The notes: a model not told the origin generated them from the letters alone. Numbered from the stretch's first letter, positions 1-6,098 are shown. The stretch: DNA of 14,204 nucleotides from Stomatobaculum sp. (GCA_017449925.1 JAFSYO010000089.1:1-14204); one strand, 5' to 3'. Program-made: numbers and translations.

Positions 1-659
1 ACTTTGTCTTTGAGGATGAGAAGACAAAATGCAGCGAAAAGGATAAAGAGAAGCTGGCTGCTTTGCCGCCGCAGTATTCTCATCTGTATCTGGCCATCGG
101 CGGCCGGCTTGCGGCGGTGATCTGCATTGAGGATTCCCTGCGTCCGGAGGCGCCGGAGGTGCTGAAGGAACTGCGGAAGCTGGGCATAAGCCGCGTGGTT
201 ATGATGACCGGCGACAATGAACGGACCGCTGAGGCAGTTGCTTCTATGGTCGGTGTGGATGAATTTCGGGCCGGCGTGCTTCCGGAAGACAAGGCAGACT
301 TTGTGCGCCGGGAACGGGAAGCGGGCCATCAGGTGATCATGGTGGGAGACGGTGTCAATGACAGTCCTGCGCTGTCGGAATCCGACGCCGGCATCGCCAT
401 CAGCGAGGGGGCGGCCATCGCCCGGGAGATCGCGGACATCACCATTTCCGAGAACGACCTGCACCAGCTGGTGGTTCTGAGAAAGATCAGCGCCGGTCTG
501 ATGCGCCGCATCGACTCGAACTACCGCTCCATCATTTCCTTCAACCTGCTCCTGATCCTGCTGGGCGTGGGGGGCTTCATCGACCCGTCTCTCTCCGCGC
601 TCCTGCACAACATGTCCACGCTGGCTATCGGCGTGCACAGCATGACGGACTTGATCTGA
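1..659 (+). CDS. Heavy-metal P-type ATPase, C-terminal part (5' end outside window)
   Basis: This is the end of a membrane cation pump driven by ATP. The reading frame is open from base 3, so the gene begins before the window and the first ATG-like codons here are not its start. Visible are the P-domain hinge motifs MTGDNERTAEAVA and VGDGVNDSPAL (HAD-type Mg-binding aspartates), then two hydrophobic segments: one around FNLLLILLGVGGF and a last one carrying HNMSTLAIGVHSM. The phosphorylated DKTGT aspartate, the actuator domain and the ion-binding membrane helices lie upstream, so the transported metal cannot be named. The order hinge, two helices, stop is typical of the P1B group. The frame ends at TGA 657-659, 26 bases before a hairpin. 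Family assignment is firm; substrate is unknown. Confidence 0.93.
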   Translation, partial: FVFEDEKTKCSEKDKEKLAALPPQYSHLYLAIGGRLAAVICIEDSLRPEAPEVLKELRKLGISRVVMMTGDNERTAEAVASMVGVDEFRAGVLPEDKADFVRREREAGHQVIMVGDGVNDSPALSESDAGIAISEGAAIAREIADITISENDLHQLVVLRKISAGLMRRIDSNYRSIISFNLLLILLGVGGFIDPSLSALLHNMSTLAIGVHSMTDLI

Positions 660-685
660 AATACGAGAATATATATTAACTGAGA

Positions 686-724
686 ATGGGCTGCCGCATC
701 CAAATGATGCAGCAGCCCATGTTT
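686..724 (+). terminator. Hairpin terminator after the P-type ATPase gene
   Basis: Bases 686-694 (ATGGGCTGC) pair with 712-720, and after one mismatch 696-700 pair with 706-710 around a 5-base loop. A short GTTTT tail follows on the plus strand. It lies between the convergent ATPase and DUF2442 genes and could stop transcripts from both sides, although the reverse-strand tail is only AT-rich, without a U-run. Confidence 0.65.
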
Positions 725-967
725 TCATAAGGGTTTGCTGTTATAGTATAGCTCATCAGGGCAGAGATCCTGTCCGTTTTTCCATTCTACGGTATAGCCA
801 TTGGCGAAAACTGTATTGAAAAGGTCTGGATCCTTTAGTTCCCCATACCAGCTTCCTGATATATATGGTTTTACATCAAAGATTTTTTTTTCGCCATTAT
901 CAAATTCAAGCTGAAGATGATAATCGGACAAAGGAAAAACTGATATGACAGTTGGCCTTAAACGCAT
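725..967 (-). CDS. DUF2442 domain protein
   Basis: An 80-residue protein matching the DUF2442 pattern: an N-terminal strand RPTVISVFPL, then YHLQLEFDNGEKKIFDVKPYI, and the end VEWKNGQDLCPDELYY, which resembles the family's tryptophan-Asp-Pro-Asp-x-Leu-Tyr ending. Its molecular function is not established. It follows the DUF4160 gene by 12 bases on the same strand, with an AGGAG site only 2 bases before the ATG, so the two are probably translated together. Such adjacent DUF4160/DUF2442 genes recur in bacteria and are sometimes regarded as toxin-antitoxin-like; that is inference here. The pair looks clearly more AT-rich than its neighbours and may have been acquired by transfer. Confidence 0.85.
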   Translation of the reverse strand: MRLRPTVISVFPLSDYHLQLEFDNGEKKIFDVKPYISGSWYGELKDPDLFNTVFANGYTVEWKNGQDLCPDELYYNSKPL

Positions 968-979
968 AACTCCTCTGCT

Positions 980-1246
980 TTACTGAAGAGGATTAATGCG
1001 GAAGTGTTTTTCGCCATGATTCAGTAATTCCCAATTGGCGTACAACTCTTCCCGATGAAGCTCAATCCATGCGGCTACAAGCTTCATTTTGGATTGAGGC
1101 AGTTCTCCTTCCAGTACATTACCGTAAAAATCGACAGTGGCTTCGTATTCACTGTAAACGCAGTGAATGTGAGGAATTTTATGACGTTCTCCGGATTCGT
1201 TGTACATACGAATGATAATACCGAAAAACATTGATAAAACTGGCAT
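980..1246 (-). CDS. DUF4160 domain protein
   Basis: An 88-residue protein with DUF4160 landmarks: MPVLSMFFGIIIRMY at the N-terminus, HKIPHIHCVYSEYEATVDF (the family's PPHxHxxY-like patch), a leucine-glutamate-glycine-x-leucine-proline segment, and HREELYANWELL near the end. Its function is unknown. I chose the ATG at 1246 because family members typically begin MPxIS. An ATG three codons upstream at 1255 is possible, but its AAAGG site would sit only 3 bases away, whereas from 1246 the gap is about 12. It is the first gene of a two-gene reverse unit with the DUF2442 gene. Local composition is more AT-rich than the surrounding genes. Confidence 0.85.
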   Translation of the reverse strand: MPVLSMFFGIIIRMYNESGERHKIPHIHCVYSEYEATVDFYGNVLEGELPQSKMKLVAAWIELHREELYANWELLNHGEKHFRINPLQ

Positions 1247-1269
1247 GAACGACATATTCCTTTCTCAAA

Positions 1270-1299
1270 AGTTTACTGCAGGCTGGGAACTTCCGTCAA
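1270..1299 (-). promoter_or_regulatory. Likely promoter of the DUF4160-DUF2442 pair
   Basis: On the reverse strand TTGACG (1299-1294) is followed after 18 bases by TAAACT (1275-1270), close to sigma-A consensus. It lies 15-24 bases upstream of the two possible ATGs, giving a very short 5' leader. It is divergent from the ior promoter about 90 bases away. Confidence 0.5.
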
Positions 1300-1387
1300 T
1301 GTTTCATCTCGTTTATTTCACAAATCTTTTCCGGAAGACTGGGGCAGAAAGCAGACCGAAACCGGACAAGAAGTTGATTAATCAGTA

Positions 1388-1416
1388 TTGACAATGTTTA
1401 AAAGGAATTATATACT
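1388..1416 (+). promoter_or_regulatory. Consensus sigma-A promoter of the leader-iorAB-paaK operon
   Basis: TTGACA (1388-1393) is a perfect -35 box, and TATACT (1411-1416) matches the -10 consensus at 5 of 6 bases, separated by the ideal 17 bases. Transcription should begin near 1422-1425. This places about 50 untranslated bases before the leader peptide ATG at 1473 and about 200 before the terminator hairpin. The 5' part of that leader can form a small hairpin (1435-1439 with 1448-1452). Confidence 0.8.
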
Positions 1417-1472
1417 GCATAAAAATCACAGCGGCCGGGGGAAGGTTCCCGGACCTGGAAAGGAGAACGGCG

Positions 1473-1577
1473 ATGAGAGCAGCAGACAGACAGAGCGGAC
1501 GCTTTTTCGGCTTTACGTTTTTTGGCGGCTTTTACTTTAGCCGCTTCTTTCCCGTGTCCCGGAAAACGTGCCCGTAA
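1473..1577 (+). CDS. Phenylalanine-rich leader peptide (putative attenuator peptide)
   Basis: A 34-codon reading frame starting with ATG 1473, preceded by AGGAG (1461-1465) at a 7-base gap, and ending at TAA 1575-1577. Codons 11-26 read FFGFTFFGGFYFSRFF: nine Phe codons and one Tyr codon in 16, with seven of the nine Phe codons being TTT. The peptide is otherwise rich in Arg, Ser and Gly and resembles no enzyme. The setting (strong promoter just upstream, U-tailed hairpin 46 bases downstream, then an operon for arylpyruvate/arylacetate metabolism) matches the design of enterobacterial pheL and pheM leader peptides, where ribosome pausing at Phe codons sets whether transcription continues. The residues and ribosome site are seen directly; the sensing role is inferred. 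The reverse strand is also open here for 75 codons, but that is a shadow. Confidence 0.75.
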   Translation: MRAADRQSGRFFGFTFFGGFYFSRFFPVSRKTCP

Positions 1578-1653
1578 TGGAACAGCGCCGCTGATATCAG
1601 ATGCTGAAGGAAACTGAAACAGCAACGGCCTCGTCCAGATGGGCGGGGCCGTT
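1522..1653 (+). promoter_or_regulatory. Putative ribosome-mediated phe attenuator (alternative RNA pairings)
   Basis: Three competing pairings can be drawn. 1:2 joins 1522-1529 (inside the Phe codons) to 1587-1594, 8 pairs including two G-U. 2:3 joins 1587-1590 to 1626-1629 and 1602-1606 to 1620-1624. 3:4 is the 13-pair terminator, 1624-1636 with 1641-1653. Segment 1525-1529 can also pair locally with 1540-1544. A ribosome held on the Phe codons would mask segment 1, free segment 2 and favour 2:3, which uses up the terminator's 5' arm. The 2:3 pairing is weak by eye (4 plus 5 pairs), so a folding calculation is needed. The architecture is inference; the pairings are read from the sequence. 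Confidence 0.55.
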
Positions 1654-1664
1654 TATATTTTCCT
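1624..1664 (+). terminator. Intrinsic terminator / attenuator hairpin before iorA
   Basis: AACGGCCTCGTCC (1624-1636) pairs with 1641-1653 over 13 positions, including two G-U wobbles, around an AGAT loop. A U-rich tail (TTATATTTTCCTTT) follows. It lies 46 bases after the leader peptide stop and about 127 bases before the iorA start, with no gene of its own to terminate other than the leader. Confidence 0.8.
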
Positions 1665-1692
1665 TTGCTTTAAAGCGCGAAAGTGATATACT
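1665..1692 (+). promoter_or_regulatory. Possible second promoter downstream of the attenuator
   Basis: TTGCTT (1665-1670), 16 bases, then TATACT (1687-1692) preceded by TG at 1684-1685 (an extended -10). It would start transcripts near 1700 and let iorA be made at a base level without passing the attenuator. Its -35 box touches the terminator's U-rich tail. Evidence is motif-only. Confidence 0.35.
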
Positions 1693-1790
1693 GGATTCCA
1701 AGTGTACCGTGCCCGGCCGGGATCTTCCGGATGCGGGGCGGACAGCAAGTTTCAGCACTGAATAAATATACAACAAAGGAGCGCGACATT

Positions 1791-3530
1791 ATGAGACAGC
1801 TGATGCTGGGCAACAAGGCGGTTGCCCGCGGTCTCTTCGAAGCGGGATGCTGCTTTATCTCCAGTTATCCCGGAACTCCGAGTACGGAGATCACGGAAGA
1901 AGCCGTAAAGTACGATGAGATATACTGCGAATGGGCACCGAACGAGAAAGTGGCCATGGAGGCGGCTTTCGGCGCCTGCCTGGCAGGAAAACGTTCTTTC
2001 TGCGGGATGAAGCATGTGGGACTGAATGTGGCGGCGGACCCGCTGTACACCATGTCCTATACCGGCGTCAACGCAGGCATGGTGGTCGGCGTCGCGGATG
2101 ATGCAGGCATGCACTCCTCCCAGAACGAGCAGGACAGCCGTCATCACGCCATCGCGGCGAAGCTTCCCATGCTGGAGCCGTCGGATTCCGCCGAAGCGAT
2201 GGAGTTCACGAAGCTGGCCTATGAGATTTCCGAGAAGTTCGACACGCCGGTCCTTTTGAAGATGTGCACCAGAGTGGCTCATTCCCAGTCTGTGGTGGAG
2301 ACCGGAGAGCGCGTTGTCCCGGAGAAGGCTTACGAGAAGAACATCGGAAAGTACGTCATGATGCCGGGCAATGCCATCAAGCGCCATCCAATCGTCGAGG
2401 CCAGGACCAAAGCCCTGGAGGAGTACGCTGAGACGGCCCCGGTGAACCGGGTGGAAATGGGAGGAACGGAGCTTGGCATCATCACCCACTCCACTTCCTA
2501 CCAGTATGTCAAGGAAGTGTTCGGAGACAGCGTTTCCGTGCTGAAGATCGGCATGGCGAACCCACTGCCGGAGAAGCTGATCCGCGATTTCGCGTCGAAG
2601 GTTCAGAAGCTGGTGGTGGTTGAGGAGCTGGATCCCATCATCGAGAACTTCGTGAAGCAGCTGGGCATCGAGGTTTCCGGCAAGGACCTGCTTCCCATCG
2701 AGGGTGAGTTCTCCCAGAACCTGGTGGCGAAGGCCCTGGGCAGGGAAGTGCCCCAGGGAAGAAAGCTGGAGGATGCTATTCCGCCGCGGCCGCCGGTCAT
2801 GTGCGCGGGATGTCCCCACAGAGGCCTGTTCCACACCCTGAAGAAAAATAAGTGCACGGTGCTGGGCGATATCGGCTGCTATACCCTGGGTGCGGTCCAG
2901 CCGCTGGGCGCTATCGAGATGACGCTCTGCATGGGCGCTTCCATCAGCGCGACCCACGGTTTCAACAAGGCTCTGGGCAAGGAGAGCGAGGGGAAGACCG
3001 TCGCAGTGATCGGCGATTCCACCTTTATGCACTCCGGAATGACCGGCCTCGCGAACATCGCTTACAACCAGTCGAATTCCACGGTAATTATCCTGGACAA
3101 CTCCATCACCGGCATGACGGGACACCAGCAGAATCCCACCACCGGCTACAACATCAAGGGTGATCCGGCAGGAAAGATCGACCTCGAGGCCCTGTGCCGC
3201 GCCATGGGATTCAAGCGCGTCCGCGTGGTGGACCCCTACGACCTGGCGGAGTGCGACAAGGTCCTGAAGGAAGAGCTGGCAGCGGACGAAGCTTCCGTGA
3301 TCATCTCCCGCAGGCCTTGTGCCCTTCTGAAGTATGTGAAGCACAAAGCGCCGCTGGCGGTGGATCCGGATAAGTGCAGAAGCTGCAGAGCCTGCATGAG
3401 CATCGGATGCCCGGCCATCTCCTTCAAGGGAGGCAAGGCCCATGTGGACAATACGCTCTGTGTCGGCTGCGGCGTCTGTGAGCAGCTCTGCAAGTTTGAT
3501 GCTTTCAAGAGCACCGGAAAGGAGGCCTGA
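1791..3530 (+). CDS. iorA: Indolepyruvate ferredoxin oxidoreductase, alpha subunit
   Basis: IorA is the catalytic subunit of the TPP-dependent enzyme that converts arylpyruvates (indole-, phenyl-, hydroxyphenylpyruvate) plus CoA to aryl-acetyl-CoA, CO2 and reduced ferredoxin; the reaction is reversible in principle. The 579-residue length is normal. The N-terminus has SYPGTPSTEI (about 25-34) and EWAPNEKVAMEAA. The middle has MCAGCPHRGLFHTL. The TPP/Mg region has GDIGCYTLG and GDSTFMHSGM followed by ILDNSITGMTG (about 407-445). The C-terminus has two 4Fe-4S motifs, CRSCRACMSIGCP (about 529-541) and CVGCGVCEQLCK (about 557-568). I chose ATG 1791 because AAGGAG precedes it and MRQLMLGNKAVARG aligns with family starts; the frame runs open to 1683 but that extension looks unrelated. 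iorB begins three bases after the stop. Confidence 0.96.
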   Translation: MRQLMLGNKAVARGLFEAGCCFISSYPGTPSTEITEEAVKYDEIYCEWAPNEKVAMEAAFGACLAGKRSFCGMKHVGLNVAADPLYTMSYTGVNAGMVVGVADDAGMHSSQNEQDSRHHAIAAKLPMLEPSDSAEAMEFTKLAYEISEKFDTPVLLKMCTRVAHSQSVVETGERVVPEKAYEKNIGKYVMMPGNAIKRHPIVEARTKALEEYAETAPVNRVEMGGTELGIITHSTSYQYVKEVFGDSVSVLKIGMANPLPEKLIRDFASKVQKLVVVEELDPIIENFVKQLGIEVSGKDLLPIEGEFSQNLVAKALGREVPQGRKLEDAIPPRPPVMCAGCPHRGLFHTLKKNKCTVLGDIGCYTLGAVQPLGAIEMTLCMGASISATHGFNKALGKESEGKTVAVIGDSTFMHSGMTGLANIAYNQSNSTVIILDNSITGMTGHQQNPTTGYNIKGDPAGKIDLEALCRAMGFKRVRVVDPYDLAECDKVLKEELAADEASVIISRRPCALLKYVKHKAPLAVDPDKCRSCRACMSIGCPAISFKGGKAHVDNTLCVGCGVCEQLCKFDAFKSTGKEA

Positions 3531-3533
3531 GCC

Positions 3534-4112
3534 ATGGCAGCATTGACTAAGAACATTATGATCGTCGGCGTCGGCGGGCAGGGAAGCCTTCTGGCCAGCA
3601 AGCTCCTGGGCCATCTCCTTCTTTCCCAGGGCCTGGATGTAAAGGTCTCTGAAGTACACGGCATGTCCCAGCGCGGCGGCAGCGTTGTCACCTATGTGCG
3701 CTGCGGCGAGAGGGTGAATTCCCCGGTCATCGACCAGGGCGAGGCGGATTTCATTGTCTCCTTTGAGCTTCTGGAGGCGGCGCGCTGGCTTTCCTTCTTG
3801 AAGAAGGACGGTCAGATCGTCACTAACACGCAGCAGATCGACCCGATGCCGGTCATCACCGGCGCGGCTCAGTATCCGGAGGGCCTGGTGGAGAAGATGA
3901 AGGCCGCCGGCGCGAAGGTGGACGCCATGGACTGCCTGAAGCTCGCGGAGGAGGCCGGCTCCTCCAGAGCGGTGAACCTGGTTCTGATGGGACGCCTGTC
4001 CCATTACTTTGATCTCCCGGAGGAGGCCTGGATGAAGTCCCTGGAGGCGAACGTCCCGGCGAAATTCCTGGAGATGAACAAGAAAGCGTTCCTTCTCGGA
4101 AAGAACGCGTAA
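3534..4112 (+). CDS. iorB: Indolepyruvate ferredoxin oxidoreductase, beta subunit
   Basis: The smaller subunit (192 residues) of the arylpyruvate:ferredoxin oxidoreductase, equivalent to the gamma domain of related 2-oxoacid oxidoreductases. Visible landmarks are the glycine-rich loop VGVGGQG (residues 11-17), EVHGMSQRGGSVVTYVR (40-56), which is a family signature, and ADFIVSFELLEAARWL further on. The length is normal. The ATG follows the iorA stop by only 3 bases and sits just after AAAGGAGG in the end of iorA, so the two subunits are translationally coupled and made in equal amounts. The cofactors of the complex lie in IorA. A roughly 120-base gap with a stem-loop separates it from the ligase gene. 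Confidence 0.95.
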   Translation: MAALTKNIMIVGVGGQGSLLASKLLGHLLLSQGLDVKVSEVHGMSQRGGSVVTYVRCGERVNSPVIDQGEADFIVSFELLEAARWLSFLKKDGQIVTNTQQIDPMPVITGAAQYPEGLVEKMKAAGAKVDAMDCLKLAEEAGSSRAVNLVLMGRLSHYFDLPEEAWMKSLEANVPAKFLEMNKKAFLLGKNA

Positions 4113-4155
4113 AGATTTAATCAGTTCAGTACGGGCCCTGCTGACGCGCGACGGC

Positions 4156-4199
4156 AGTCCCCGGAGAAACATGCGGCATGAGTTTCTAAATCAGGGACT
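4156..4199 (+). repeat. Stem-loop between iorB and the ligase gene
   Basis: AGTCCC (4156-4161) pairs with 4194-4199, and inside it AGAAAC plus ATG (4165-4173) pair with CAT and GTTTCT (4177-4187) around a CGG loop with a two-base bulge. No U-run follows, so it is unlikely to terminate. It may protect or separate mRNA segments within the operon. An alternative pairing of 4162-4166 with 4198-4202 exists. Confidence 0.45.
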
Positions 4200-4234
4200 C
4201 CGTAAACGTATTCAGCAAAGAAAGGGTATCAGCT

Positions 4235-5536
4235 ATGGAACGTTACTATCAGCAGGAAATCGAGTGCGCTTCACGGGAGAAGATCATTGAGATCCAGAAT
4301 GAAAAACTGGTGAAGCAGGTGAAGCATGTGTGGGACAATGTCCCCTACTACCGCAAAAAAATGGAAGAGAAGGGCGTGACGCCGGAGGATATCAAGACCA
4401 TCGACGATCTGAAGAAGCTTCCCTTCCTTTCCAAGGCGGATCTGAGGGACGCGTATCCCTACGGCCTGATGGGCAAGCCCCTGGAGGACTGCGTACGCAT
4501 CCAGTCCACTTCCGGCACCACGGGAAAGCGCGTCGTGGCGTTCTACACTCAGCATGACATTGATCTCTGGGAAGAGTGCTGCGCCCGCGCCATCGTGGCG
4601 GCAGGCGGCACCAAGGAGGACGTGTGCCAGGTGTCCTACGGCTACGGACTCTTCACCGGAGGACCGGGCCTGAACGGCGGAAGCCACAAGGTCGGCTGCC
4701 TCACCATCCCCACCAGCTCCGGCAATACCGAGCGCCAGATCATGTTCATCATGGACCTGCAGGCGACGATCCTGTGCTGCACCCCCAGCTACGCCGCGTT
4801 CCTCGGAGAAAAAATGAAGGAACTGGGTCTTGGCCCGGACGACATCCCGCTGAAGGCAGGCATCTTCGGCGCGGAAGCCTGGAGCGAAGAGATGCGCCAT
4901 GACATCGAGAAGACCTTGGGCATCAAGGCCTACGATATCTACGGCCTCACCGAGCTGTCCGGCCCCGGCGTCTCCTTCGAGTGCTCCGCCCAGCAGGGCA
5001 TGCACGTCAACGAGGACCACTTCATCGCCGAGATCATCGACCCCGACACCGGCGAAGTGCTTCCCGACGGGACCCAGGGCGAGCTGGTGTTCACCTCCCT
5101 CGACAAGGAGGCGTTCCCGCTGCTCCGCTACCGCACGAGAGACATCTGCACCCTGACCCGGGAGAAATGCTCCTGCGGACGCACCCATGTCCGCATGGCG
5201 AAGCCGAAGGGACGTTCCGACGACATGCTCATCATCCGCGGCGTCAACGTATTCCCGTCCCAGATCGAGACGGTGCTCCTGAAGCACGGCTACGCTGCGA
5301 ACTACCTGATCATCGTGGACCGCGTCAACAACACGGATACCCTGGAGGTCCAGGTGGAGATGACGCCTGAGATGTTCACCGACAACCTGGGCGAGATCTC
5401 CGCCCGCCAGAAGGCGCTGGTGGAGGGCATGAAGTCCATGCTCGGAATCAAGGCAAAGGTCACCCTGGTGGCGCCGCGCACCATCGCGAGAAGCGAAGGA
5501 AAGGCAGTCCGCGTCATCGACAAGAGAAAGATCTGA
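4235..5536 (+). CDS. paaK: Phenylacetate-CoA ligase (AMP-forming)
   Basis: A 433-residue member of the adenylate-forming PaaK family, which activates phenylacetate (or related aryl acids) with ATP and CoA to the CoA thioester; in fermenters it is also proposed to handle products of IorAB. Motifs: the phosphate-binding loop STSGTTGK (91-98), YGLTE (236-240), RYRTRD (298-303), a cysteine pair KCSCGRTH (about 311-318), and the hinge GRSDDMLIIRGVNVFPSQIE (326-345). The C-terminal domain ends RSEGKAVRVIDKR with a lysine near the expected catalytic position. Length and start are usual for the family; AAAGAAAGGG precedes the ATG. It is co-directional with iorAB and followed 18 bases later by an ACT-domain gene, a frequent grouping in anaerobes. 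The exact aryl substrate cannot be read from sequence. Confidence 0.93.
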   Translation: MERYYQQEIECASREKIIEIQNEKLVKQVKHVWDNVPYYRKKMEEKGVTPEDIKTIDDLKKLPFLSKADLRDAYPYGLMGKPLEDCVRIQSTSGTTGKRVVAFYTQHDIDLWEECCARAIVAAGGTKEDVCQVSYGYGLFTGGPGLNGGSHKVGCLTIPTSSGNTERQIMFIMDLQATILCCTPSYAAFLGEKMKELGLGPDDIPLKAGIFGAEAWSEEMRHDIEKTLGIKAYDIYGLTELSGPGVSFECSAQQGMHVNEDHFIAEIIDPDTGEVLPDGTQGELVFTSLDKEAFPLLRYRTRDICTLTREKCSCGRTHVRMAKPKGRSDDMLIIRGVNVFPSQIETVLLKHGYAANYLIIVDRVNNTDTLEVQVEMTPEMFTDNLGEISARQKALVEGMKSMLGIKAKVTLVAPRTIARSEGKAVRVIDKRKI

Positions 5537-5554
5537 AAGAAGGAGGAGAAGCAG

Positions 5555-5989
5555 ATGAGTGTCAAGCAGATTTCCGTATTTCTTGAGAACAGACCCGGAA
5601 CCCTGAATGAGATGACAAAGGTCCTTGCCGACAACAAGATCGACATGCGCGCGCTGTCCGTGTCCGAGACCAAGGACTTCGGCATTGCCCGCGTCATCGT
5701 GGACGATGTTATCCGCGCCGTGAACGTCCTGAAGAAGGAGGGCTATGTGGCCAGCCTCACGACAGTGCTTGCCTACGCGGTGCCGGACGAGCCCGGCGGG
5801 CTGAACACCCTGCTGTCCGTCTTCGCGGAGGAGAACATCAACCTCGAATACATGTACGCGATCCTCGGCGGAAAGAGCAGCGAGCACGCCTACATGATCT
5901 TCAACGTCGCCGACACCGTGAAGGCGGAAGCCGCCATGCGCGGCCGGGGCTACACCTCCGTCAGCCAGGAAGATATCAGTGTGATCTAA
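5555..5989 (+). CDS. Tandem ACT-domain protein
   Basis: A 144-residue soluble protein made of two ACT domains with no enzyme attached. The first starts VKQISVFLENRPGTLNEMTKVLADNKIDMRALSV (about 3-36), the second around residues 70-144 with DEPGGLNTLLSVFAEENINLEYMY. The two glycine-containing turns (RPGTL and PGGLN) are where ACT domains bind amino acids. Its perfect AGGAGG site (5541-5546) lies 8 bases before the ATG, and it is the last gene before the operon terminator. ACT proteins next to paaK and ior genes are common. A role in sensing aromatic amino acids or tuning the ligase or IorAB is plausible, but its partner and ligand are not shown by the sequence. Confidence 0.9.
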   Translation: MSVKQISVFLENRPGTLNEMTKVLADNKIDMRALSVSETKDFGIARVIVDDVIRAVNVLKKEGYVASLTTVLAYAVPDEPGGLNTLLSVFAEENINLEYMYAILGGKSSEHAYMIFNVADTVKAEAAMRGRGYTSVSQEDISVI

Positions 5990-6006
5990 AAGGAACTGAA
6001 GGGCTG

Positions 6007-6021
6007 TCTACGCTCCGTAGA
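6007..6021 (+). repeat. Small perfect hairpin after the ACT gene
   Basis: TCTACG (6007-6012) pairs perfectly with CGTAGA (6016-6021) around a 3-base loop, 18 bases after the ACT stop codon. The tail TCTTTC is weak, so this may be a poor first terminator ahead of the strong one at 6050. Confidence 0.35.
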
Positions 6022-6041
6022 TCTTTCATGAGTAAATAGTC

Positions 6042-6070
6042 TTCAGATGCAGCCGCCTGTTCGCTATAAT
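6042..6070 (+). promoter_or_regulatory. Possible promoter embedded in the operon terminator
   Basis: A perfect TATAAT (6065-6070) lies in the loop of the terminator hairpin. TTCAGA (6042-6047), 4 of 6 matches to -35, stands 17 bases upstream. Transcription would start near 6077, inside the 3' arm, so the new RNA carries only half the hairpin and would not terminate. It would serve the hydrolase gene at 6138. Confidence 0.45.
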
Positions 6071-6098
6071 AGGATGCGAATGGGCGGCTGTTTTTTTT
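6050..6098 (+). terminator. Strong intrinsic terminator of the iorAB-paaK-ACT operon
   Basis: CAGCCGCC (6050-6057) pairs with 6083-6090 and TTCGC (6060-6064) with GCGAA (6076-6080), giving 13 pairs with a small internal loop and an 11-base apical loop. Eight T residues follow at 6091-6098. Confidence 0.92.

Noticed and set aside
1200..1391. A 63-codon forward frame running into the ior promoter
   Set aside because: Its first third is antisense to DUF4160, there is no ribosome site, and it would overlap both divergent promoters.
1398..1625. A 75-codon reverse frame opposite the leader peptide
   Set aside because: No family resemblance or promoter; the forward strand has a promoter, ribosome site and terminator that explain the region.
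1400..1680. A T-box or other riboswitch upstream of iorA
   Set aside because: I found no T-box sequence (the conserved AGGGUGGNACCGCG-like element) and no known riboswitch core; the Phe codons and hairpin fit ribosome-mediated attenuation better.
1683..1790. A 36-residue N-terminal extension of IorA from GTG 1683
   Set aside because: No ribosome site before it, residues unlike the family, and ATG 1791 has AAGGAG and the normal IorA start.
1752..4172. An 806-codon open frame on the reverse strand across iorA and iorB
   Set aside because: It mirrors two certain genes, has no ribosome site or domain, and is rich in His, Arg, Leu and Gln, as expected from the complement of GC-rich coding DNA.
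4271..5887. A 538-codon reverse frame across paaK and the ACT gene
   Set aside because: Same shadow effect; the forward genes have complete motifs and good starts.
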